Shown here in pieces: positions 5,507 to 10,187 of a stretch of 10,187 nt of DNA. Both the position numbers and the translations under genes were made by a program. The stretch covers positions 1 through 10,187 of the forward strand of contig JAZNBV010000039.1 in the NCBI GenBank assembly GCA_045587205.1. The letters run 5' to 3'. Origin of the DNA: SIG78 sp045587205 (lineage in GTDB: Bacteria > Verrucomicrobiota > Lentisphaeria > Victivallales > Victivallaceae). The stretch's first letter is position 1. Every line of letters begins with the position of its first letter. The notes beneath the pieces were generated by a model, which made no database searches, had not been told where the DNA came from, and worked only from the letters and a program-made list of their open reading frames with translations.

Positions 5507-5990
5507 TTGCCACGATGCCGACCACAAACCGCCCGTTGCCTCCGAACGCCCGGATTGGGATCACTATTTTATGGCGATCGCCGAAGTTGCCGCCAGCCGC
5601 AGCAACTGCAGCCGCCGTCACGTAGCGGCAGTATTGGTGCGCGATAAGCGGGTGATTTCCACCGGCTACAACGGTACTCCGCGCGGAATCAAAAATTGCA
5701 ACGAAGGCGGCTGCCCGCGCTGCAATTCCAACGTGCCTTCCGGCGAAGGCCTGACCGAATGTCTCTGCAGTCACGCCGAAGAAAACTCCATTGTTCAGGC
5801 GGCATATCACGGTATTGCCGTGGCGGGAGCAACGCTTTACACAACTTACAGCCCGTGCCTGCTCTGCTCGAAAATGATTATCAATGCCGGCATAAAAGAG
5901 GTGGTTTACAAACAGCGCTACTCCATCGATTCGACTTCTATGCGGCTGCTTGCCGAAGCCGGGATCAAAGTCCGGCCGCTGGATGATTAA
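5496..5990 (+). CDS. Deoxycytidylate (dCMP) deaminase, ComEB-like
   Basis: Zinc-dependent cytoplasmic enzyme converting dCMP to dUMP, the substrate for thymidylate synthase; 164 residues. Family features in order: RPDWDHYFMAIAEVAASRS (18-36), VAAVLVRDKRVISTGYNGTPRG (43-64), the zinc and catalytic motif HAEEN (His93, Glu95) and the second zinc motif SPCLLCSKM (Cys121, Cys124). CNEGGCPRCN (68-77) precedes the catalytic motif. The N-terminus CSNCHDADH (2-10) is unusually rich in Cys and His for a short leader and could be a further metal site, which is inference. The start is the ATG at 5496, with GGAG at 5484-5487, eight bases upstream and inside the FAH-family gene. The 11-base overlap suggests translational coupling. 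Confidence 0.93.
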   Translation: MCSNCHDADHKPPVASERPDWDHYFMAIAEVAASRSNCSRRHVAAVLVRDKRVISTGYNGTPRGIKNCNEGGCPRCNSNVPSGEGLTECLCSHAEENSIVQAAYHGIAVAGATLYTTYSPCLLCSKMIINAGIKEVVYKQRYSIDSTSMRLLAEAGIKVRPLDD

Positions 5991-5996
5991 AAAGCA

Positions 5997-6072
5997 AAGT
6001 GACGGATAAGTGACGGACAAGTGACGGATGATTTTCCGTTACTTTCAGCAGTAAAAGAGTTCAAGTGACGGA
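5997..6072 (+). repeat. Four direct copies of AAGTGACGGA plus one inverted copy upstream of mnmE
   Basis: AAGTGACGGA occurs at 5997-6006, 6008-6017 and 6019-6028 with an exact 11-base period, and again at 6063-6072, just before the mnmE start. TCCGTTACTT (6035-6044) is an inverted copy with one change that becomes a G-U pair in RNA. It can pair over 10 bp with copy 3 (6-base loop) or with copy 4 (18-base loop). Copy 4 contains the only SD-like bases of mnmE. The set may be an operator of helically phased sites, an RNA switch, or a chance tandem expansion. Confidence 0.85.
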
Positions 6073-6077
6073 TTTTT

Positions 6078-7436
6078 ATGAATACAGTTGACACCATTGC
6101 GGCAGTGGCCACCGCCCCGGGCGGAGCGATTAATATCGTCCGTATTTCGGGCGATGATGCGCTGGCAGTTGCCCGTAATGTCTGGCGCGGCAGAAGCACA
6201 CTTGCCAGAAGCAATGCCCGTAAAATGCTTTACGGTCTGATCGGCGACCCCGGCGAGCCGGCGCTGGCAGTTTATATGCCCAAGCCCAACAGCTACACCG
6301 GCGAAGATGTTGTAGAATTGCATTGCCACGGCGGCAGCGCAGCCGTGCGGCGCACGCTGGAAGCGGTTTTGAGTCAACCGGCAGTACGCTCCGCCGAACC
6401 CGGAGAGTTTACAATGCGCGCATTTGTCAACGGCAAACTCGATCTGGCACAGGCCGAAGCAGTTGGCGATCTTATCAGCGCCACCGGCGATGCAACGTTC
6501 AATCTGGCACTGCGTCAGCTGAACGGCACACTTTCCAACTCGGTAAATGAACTGCGCGGCATACTGCTGGAGCTGGCATCGGATTGCGAATCACGGTTGG
6601 ATTTCCCCGATGAAGAACTGGCGTGGGAACCGGTGGAAGTCATCAGCGGAAAGCTGCATAACGCACAAGCTGTGCTCAAAAAACTCATCTCTTCGGCGCA
6701 CGCCGGAGCTGTTTTACGCGACGGTGTACGCATAGCCCTTGCCGGCAAACCCAACGCCGGTAAATCCAGTCTGCTCAACGCCCTGCTGGGGATCGACCGC
6801 GCCATTGTCAGCAATATACCCGGTACCACCCGCGATACGCTTGCTGAACACGCAGTTCTGCGTAATATACCCGTGGAAATAACCGATACCGCCGGCTTGC
6901 GCGAATCGGGCGATGAAATCGAAGCATTGGGCATTGAACGCGCCCGCGCGGCAATGAAACAGGCGCAGATACTCTTTTATCTGCTGGATGCTTCAGCGGA
7001 AGATCCCGCCGGAGAGGTTGCGGAATTTGAACGCAACCGCAGCGGTATATCCCAACAGATCATAGCCGTATGGAACAAAGTCGATCTGGTTCCGGGGCGC
7101 GCTTTGCCGGAACTTGCTGGCGTAAGTGTGGTCAATATATCAGCCCGCACCGGGGAAAATCTGGAAAAATTGCTCGATGAATTCGAATGCGCCGTCTGGG
7201 GCGATTCCGGCAGCGGTGCCGATAGTGCTGAAGCAGTGAACGCACGGCATCTGGCACTGCTGCAGAATGCCGCTGCCGTATTGGAGAATGTGGAAAGCGA
7301 ATTTTACGAAGAAAACTGGGAATTGGCGGCAGTAAATCTGCGTGCGGCACTGGTCGAAGCCGGCAAGATCGTGGGCGAAACAGTGGAGCCGGATCTGCTT
7401 GATGAGATATTTTCGCGCTTCTGTATCGGCAAATAA
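6078..7436 (+). CDS. mnmE: tRNA uridine-5-carboxymethylaminomethyl(34) synthesis GTPase MnmE
   Basis: With MnmG, MnmE modifies U34 of tRNAs that read two-codon boxes ending in A or G, using GTP and a tetrahydrofolate-derived one-carbon unit. Length 452 residues is normal. The N-terminal folate-binding domain has TIAAVATAPGGAINIVRISG (6-25) and the middle motif GEFTMRAFVNGKLDLAQAEA (109-128). A helical domain follows, with an inserted G domain: G1 GKPNAGKSS (223-231), G2 TTRD (250-253), G3 DTAG (270-273), G4 NKVD (333-336), G5 SAR (355-357). The C-terminus is the diagnostic FCIGK (448-452) with catalytic Cys449. The start is the ATG at 6078. No good SD is present; the nearest purine stretch is GACGGA at 6067-6072, inside the fourth copy of a direct repeat. 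The gene follows the dCMP deaminase after 87 bases. Confidence 0.97.
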   Translation: MNTVDTIAAVATAPGGAINIVRISGDDALAVARNVWRGRSTLARSNARKMLYGLIGDPGEPALAVYMPKPNSYTGEDVVELHCHGGSAAVRRTLEAVLSQPAVRSAEPGEFTMRAFVNGKLDLAQAEAVGDLISATGDATFNLALRQLNGTLSNSVNELRGILLELASDCESRLDFPDEELAWEPVEVISGKLHNAQAVLKKLISSAHAGAVLRDGVRIALAGKPNAGKSSLLNALLGIDRAIVSNIPGTTRDTLAEHAVLRNIPVEITDTAGLRESGDEIEALGIERARAAMKQAQILFYLLDASAEDPAGEVAEFERNRSGISQQIIAVWNKVDLVPGRALPELAGVSVVNISARTGENLEKLLDEFECAVWGDSGSGADSAEAVNARHLALLQNAAAVLENVESEFYEENWELAAVNLRAALVEAGKIVGETVEPDLLDEIFSRFCIGK

Positions 7437-7498
7437 GTTCAAAAAATGTAAAAAAACTTGTTTTTATACTGGAATATTAGCAGAATGTGGAGTATTTT

Positions 7499-7525
7499 AT
7501 GTGCAAACACGGCAATAAGAGATGA
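7499..7525 (+). CDS. Eight-codon mini-ORF overlapping the olsB-like start (possible leader peptide)
   Basis: ATG at 7499 encodes MCKHGNKR and stops with TGA at 7523-7525, giving an ATGA overlap with the ATG of the next gene at 7522. It has the best SD in the region: GGAG at 7489-7492, six bases upstream. The larger gene itself has only a poor AAGAG immediately before its ATG, and an in-frame TAA at 7516-7518 rules out a longer start. The arrangement suggests ribosomes load on the mini-ORF and re-initiate. Coding is inferred from position only; eight codons carry no family signal. Confidence 0.45.
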   Translation: MCKHGNKR

Positions 7526-8358
7526 CAATCAACTTCAAAGGGCAAAAGAGCGTGGTTGACAACATCATACTGAAAAATCTTATGACTCCGCCGGTTTTGG
7601 TGGAAAATGAACAGTTTCTGACAAAATTTGCTGAAACTCCGGAAGAAATCGCAGCGGCAATGCGTTTGCGCTACGAAGTATTTATGGAAGAGCAGGGGCA
7701 TCTGTCCGGTCAGGGCAATGGCGCTGCTATCGATGAAGATAAATTCGACCCTTACTGCCTGCAGCTGATAATCGTTGAACGCAAAAGCGGCGAAGTTATC
7801 GGTACTTACCGCGTGCATCCCGGTCAGGTGGCACAGACCGGTCTGGGATTTTATTCTGCGCAGGAGTTCAAACTTGATGGAATGGATAAAATCGCCGCCG
7901 ACACTGTGGAAGTCGGGCGCAGCTGCGTAAAACCCCAATACCGCAACGGTGCGATCATTGCTATGCTCTGGACGGGGATCGCTGCAGTTCACGCGCGTAC
8001 CGGCTGCCAGTATCTGCTCGGTTGCGTAAGTTTGACCACCGCCGACCCGGTGATCGGTTACGCGGTGCGCGATTACCTCAAAACGCAGGGCGATGTATTT
8101 ATCAAAGATGTGACCGTCACCGCGCAGAGTGATTTTGCTTTGCCGGAAGTCGATCAGGCTCTGGTCAGAGAATATACCGAAGGCAGCCGCCGTGCCGAAT
8201 TGCGTAAATTCATACCGCCGCTGCTGAAAGGTTATCTGCGGCTGGGGGCAAGGTTCAGCAGCGAACCGGTGCTGGATAAAGAGTTCGGAGCAATCGATTT
8301 TCTGATTCTTTTCAACTTTGATGAAATGGATCACAAATACGCCCGCCATTTTCTGTAA
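7522..8358 (+). CDS. OlsB-like GNAT-fold N-acyltransferase (first step of aminolipid synthesis)
   Basis: Predicted acyl-ACP-dependent N-acyltransferase of 278 residues in the OlsB/hemolysin-like (autoinducer-synthase-like GNAT) family. In that family the enzyme attaches a 3-hydroxyacyl chain to the amino group of ornithine, or of glycine in the related GlsB, making a lyso-aminolipid. Family marks: MRLRYEVFMEEQG (47-59), EVIGTYRVHP (91-100), GFYSAQEFKL (109-118), VEVGRSCVKPQYRNGAIIAMLW (129-150) and CQYLLGCVSL (162-171). No transmembrane segment is evident. The start is the ATG at 7522, overlapped by a mini-ORF stop and lacking a good SD of its own. An OlsA/PlsC-like gene follows after 25 bases, matching the known two-gene pathway. 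Which amino acid is used cannot be told from sequence. Confidence 0.85.
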   Translation: MTINFKGQKSVVDNIILKNLMTPPVLVENEQFLTKFAETPEEIAAAMRLRYEVFMEEQGHLSGQGNGAAIDEDKFDPYCLQLIIVERKSGEVIGTYRVHPGQVAQTGLGFYSAQEFKLDGMDKIAADTVEVGRSCVKPQYRNGAIIAMLWTGIAAVHARTGCQYLLGCVSLTTADPVIGYAVRDYLKTQGDVFIKDVTVTAQSDFALPEVDQALVREYTEGSRRAELRKFIPPLLKGYLRLGARFSSEPVLDKEFGAIDFLILFNFDEMDHKYARHFL

Positions 8359-8383
8359 AAAACTCTGTTCTGGAGAAAATGCA

Positions 8384-9127
8384 ATGTCTTTTTTACGCAA
8401 ATTGTACCGGGGAACACTCTTTCTGCTCTGGATGTGGCCCTTTGGTTTTTATTCGCTTTTCCGCGGAATGGGCGGTCGTGCCGGAATCAAACGGGTGGCT
8501 TACTGTACGCGCAGCTGGGGAAAATTTCTGGTAAAACTTTTCGGTGTTGAGGTGGATTTTATCTGCAATCACAATATCGAAGAGGGTATGCTGATCGTAT
8601 CCAACCACCAGAGTTATCTGGATGTACTGCTGCACGCATCGCTTTTTCCCATCCGTTTTACGCCCAAAAAAGAGATCAAATCGTGGCCGGTTCTGGGGTT
8701 TTATCTTGGAATCAGCCGCCCGGTGTGGGTGGATCGCAAAAACCGGCAGAAATCCGGCGAAATGCTGGAGGAATTTCACCGCACTCTTGATGACGGCGTG
8801 TCGCTGCTGATCTATCCGGAAGGCACCACCACCGATGGCGAAAGCGGCCTGAAGCCTTTCAAACCCACCGGTTTTGCCGCTGTGATCGATACCGGTTACA
8901 AGATTCAGCCGGTCGTAACAAAGTATCTGCGCGATGTTGATAACTGGAACCCTGCGTGGTACGGCGATCAGACATTGCTGCCGCACCTCTGGAAGTTTAT
9001 CGGGCGTAAACGCACCCGCGTGCAGGTAACTGCGCTGGAGCCGGTGACCGCGCTCCCCGGCGAAGACCGTAAAGCACTGGCGCTGCGCGTTCAGCAGCTG
9101 ATGGAAGCGGAACTGAAAAAAAATTAA
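8384..9127 (+). CDS. OlsA/PlsC-like 1-acyl-sn-glycerol-3-phosphate (lyso-aminolipid) acyltransferase
   Basis: Membrane-associated O-acyltransferase of 247 residues in the PlsC family. An N-terminal hydrophobic segment (about 9-27) is followed by the catalytic NHQSYLD motif (His75-x4-Asp80). Then come YPEGTTTDG (144-152, the substrate-binding EGT motif), FKPTGF (159-164) and the QPVVTKY block (175-181). Family members acylate lysophosphatidate in phospholipid synthesis or, as OlsA, the hydroxyl of lyso-ornithine lipid. Position directly behind an OlsB-like gene favours the OlsA role, but PlsC activity is not excluded. The start is the ATG at 8384, with GGAG at 8372-8375 eight bases upstream. 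An in-frame ATG at 8318 lies within the preceding gene and has no such site. The 25-base gap implies an operon. Confidence 0.88.
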   Translation: MSFLRKLYRGTLFLLWMWPFGFYSLFRGMGGRAGIKRVAYCTRSWGKFLVKLFGVEVDFICNHNIEEGMLIVSNHQSYLDVLLHASLFPIRFTPKKEIKSWPVLGFYLGISRPVWVDRKNRQKSGEMLEEFHRTLDDGVSLLIYPEGTTTDGESGLKPFKPTGFAAVIDTGYKIQPVVTKYLRDVDNWNPAWYGDQTLLPHLWKFIGRKRTRVQVTALEPVTALPGEDRKALALRVQQLMEAELKKN

Positions 9128-9147
9128 TTTTTTGCCGTTAAAGTTAT

Positions 9148-9176
9148 TTGAAAAACTGGTAAAAATATTGTATTGT
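9148..9176 (+). promoter_or_regulatory. Probable sigma-70 promoter of pal
   Basis: TTGAAA (9148-9153), a 17-base spacer, then TATTGT (9171-9176), about 60 bases before the pal ATG and in very AT-rich DNA. Overlapping TAT-rich hexamers nearby mean the exact -10 is uncertain. Confidence 0.6.
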
Positions 9177-9237
9177 ATTATATTGTCAGACAAAGCATTT
9201 ATCAAGTAACAATTTATAAATAACAGGAGTAAAAAAT

Positions 9238-9843
9238 ATGAAGATCTTTGGTCGTTTGTCCGGAATTGCCCTGCTGCTGGGCGCAGTTGTAACATTCAGT
9301 GGTTGTGCTGATCCTGAACCCGGCAAAGGCGGCACCATTCCGCCGGCGTGGGATGAACCCGGCACTCCCCGCGTTCCCGGCAGCGGCAATGGCCTGACCA
9401 ATGGCGGTTGGGACAGCAAAAACGAAATCCCCGGCGGCTGGACTGCCGGTGCAAATGAAGGTGAACTCGATGCCCGTACCGGTGTAACGCGTATGGAAGT
9501 TGCCGGATTCCCCAAGACGCTCTATTTCGGTTTCGATACCGACCGCGTCAATGCTTCGGAAATGGGCAAAGTCGATGAAGCCGCCGCATATATCAAGAGC
9601 AATCCCGGTATGGTGCTGGTGATCGAAGGCCACTGCGACGAACGCGGTACTGAAGAATACAACCGCGCCCTCGGCGAACGCCGTGCCATTGCTGTGGAAA
9701 ATAAAATGCGCGAAAGCAATGTTGACCTTGCCAGTATCCGCACCGTCAGCTACGGCGAAGACAAACCCGCCGTCACCGGCAATAACGAAAGCGCCTGGAG
9801 CCAGAACCGCCGCGCAGTTCTCTGGGTCGGCAAGATCAAGTAA
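9238..9843 (+). CDS. pal: Peptidoglycan-associated lipoprotein Pal (OmpA-like domain)
   Basis: Outer-membrane lipoprotein that binds peptidoglycan and works with the Tol system in envelope integrity and constriction; 201 residues. The signal peptide carries a hydrophobic core (about 8-20) and the lipobox FSGC, giving lipidated Cys23. Ala24 at +2 would be compatible with outer-membrane sorting under the E. coli rule. A Pro/Gly-rich low-complexity linker (25-75) leads to the OmpA C-terminal domain (about 90-199). That domain has TLYFGFDTDRV (94-104), IEGHCDERGTEEYNRALGERRA (129-150) and a late SQNRRAVLW (188-196). The Asp/Arg pattern of this domain contacts diaminopimelate. The start is the ATG at 9238, with AGGAG at 9225-9229 eight bases upstream. 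It is flanked by its own promoter and terminator; tolB is not adjacent, unlike the usual tolB-pal order. A generic OmpA-family lipoprotein is the alternative. Confidence 0.88.
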   Translation: MKIFGRLSGIALLLGAVVTFSGCADPEPGKGGTIPPAWDEPGTPRVPGSGNGLTNGGWDSKNEIPGGWTAGANEGELDARTGVTRMEVAGFPKTLYFGFDTDRVNASEMGKVDEAAAYIKSNPGMVLVIEGHCDERGTEEYNRALGERRAIAVENKMRESNVDLASIRTVSYGEDKPAVTGNNESAWSQNRRAVLWVGKIK

Positions 9844-9871
9844 GCTGCCGTATTATCACTGTAATAAAAAG

Positions 9872-9918
9872 AGGTTGTTGCAAAACCTTAAAAAAGTTTG
9901 CAGCAACCTTTTTTTTTT
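9872..9918 (+). terminator. Intrinsic terminator of pal
   Basis: GGTTGTTGCAAA (9873-9884) pairs with TTTGCAGCAACC (9897-9908) over 12 bp with one G-U wobble and a 12-base loop. Ten T follow at 9909-9918. It lies 29 bases past the pal stop. Confidence 0.93.
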
Positions 9919-9925
9919 ATTTTGT

Positions 9926-9975
9926 CAAACTGAAGAAGAATGTTTCAGTTTCTTCTTGCAACAGTTTGAGTTTTT
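9926..9975. repeat. Long hairpin downstream of pal, possible second terminator
   Basis: CAAACTG (9926-9932) pairs with CAGTTTG (9962-9968). AAGAAGAA (9933-9940) pairs with TTCTTCTT (9950-9957), leaving a GCAA bulge and a 9-base loop. TTTTT follows at 9971-9975. It could back up the pal terminator or terminate transcription entering from either side. Confidence 0.55.
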
Positions 9976-10013
9976 ATATTAAAATATTGCAATTTACTTA
10001 TAATAAACAAGTT

Positions 10014-10048
10014 GGGATTGCTTTTATTGAAAAAATAAAAGCAATCCC
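10014..10048. repeat. Perfect 15-bp hairpin in intergenic DNA
   Basis: GGGATTGCTTTTATT (10014-10028) and AATAAAAGCAATCCC (10034-10048) are exact reverse complements with a GAAAA loop. A TATAAT hexamer (9999-10004) lies just upstream, without a convincing -35 box. No T tract follows, so it is not a normal terminator. Confidence 0.85.
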
Positions 10049-10135
10049 TGCGAAAGTTTTTGGAGCCGACTTCATTTCATTACGCCGTGCCAAGAAATGG
10101 GGTTCCGCCGTCGCCAAAGGCTATGGCGGGACAAG

Positions 10136-10176
10136 GTGGGGAAAAGAACCTTTTTTCAAAAAGGTTTTTTCCCCAC
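10136..10176. repeat. 19-bp hairpin near the window end, terminator-like in both directions
   Basis: GTGGGGAAAA-g-AACCTTTTT (10136-10155) pairs with AAAAAGGTTTTTTCCCCAC (10158-10176) with one bulged G and a TC loop. The inner part (AACCTTTTT/AAAAAGGTT) is followed by a T run on the plus strand. It probably belongs to an intergenic repeat. The preceding bases (10107-10129) also fold: CCGCC pairs with GGCGG around GCC-AAA-GGC. No gene is visible from 9844 to the window end. Confidence 0.6.
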
Positions 10177-10187
10177 AAAACAGTTTT

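Noticed and set aside
5445..6020. 191-residue antisense frame over dCMP deaminase
   Set aside because: The plus strand holds a complete deaminase with catalytic motifs; the antisense product is unrecognisable.
7437..7470. Terminator after mnmE (A run, ACTTGT, T run)
   Set aside because: Only a 5-6 bp A/T stem with a tiny loop; too weak to call.
7477..8400. Long antisense frame over the OlsB-like gene
   Set aside because: Shadow of a well-supported gene; no SD or family pattern.
9114..9133. A/T palindrome at the end of the PlsC-like gene as terminator
   Set aside because: Entirely A and T with no GC stem; likely just AT-rich spacer.
8393..9295. Long antisense frame over the PlsC-like gene and pal start
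   Set aside because: Covers a real gene, its downstream promoter region and the pal start; no coding signature.

Overview
The window reads as a stretch of ordinary bacterial chromosome, most likely from the Lentisphaerota (Victivallis-like gut lineages). The main clue is a pseudopilin-type protein starting MKKQFTLIELLVVIAIIAIL with an H-X9-G-G variant of the H-X9-DG motif; this protein class is greatly expanded in that phylum. The phylum call is inference and was not searched. Coding GC is moderate, intergenic DNA is AT-rich, Shine-Dalgarno (SD) sites are mostly clear, and intergenic hairpins are abundant.

Layout. (1) 1-1231: the end of a ribosomal-protein operon, with the 3' part of rpoA, then rplQ, then a strong intrinsic terminator. 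(2) 1260-2256: a single TolA/TonB-like periplasm-spanning protein behind its own promoter. (3) 2343-3198: a monocistronic pseudopilin-like gene with a perfect-consensus sigma-70 promoter, a foldable 5' leader and a terminator. (4) 3199-3987: about 790 bases without a credible gene. It holds a run of short hairpins resembling IS200/IS605-type ends, a 9-bp minisatellite, three copies of a 96-97 bp repeat, and a long imperfect inverted repeat that abuts the 3' end of a minus-strand tRNA-Thr(UGU). (5) 4118-4762, minus strand: an HD-domain hydrolase. (6) 4844-7436: an FAH-family hydrolase overlapping a dCMP deaminase, then mnmE, the last preceded by 11-bp direct repeats with an inverted copy. (7) 7499-9127: an OlsB-like N-acyltransferase and an OlsA/PlsC-like O-acyltransferase, together a likely aminolipid (ornithine- or glycine-lipid type) pathway. 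The pair is preceded by an 8-codon mini-ORF whose stop overlaps the olsB start. (8) 9148-9918: the outer-membrane lipoprotein Pal with its own promoter and terminator. (9) 9919-10187: hairpin-rich intergenic DNA with no gene seen.

How the genes relate. Most are housekeeping: transcription, translation, tRNA wobble modification by MnmE and dUMP supply by dCMP deaminase. An envelope theme also runs through the window: the TolA/TonB-like protein, Pal, the aminolipid acyltransferases and the pseudopilin. No defence system, prophage or complete mobile element is visible. The most unusual material is non-coding: the repeat island at 3199-3987, the possible alternative-pairing leader of mnmE, the mini-ORF coupled to olsB, and the structured leader of the pseudopilin mRNA.
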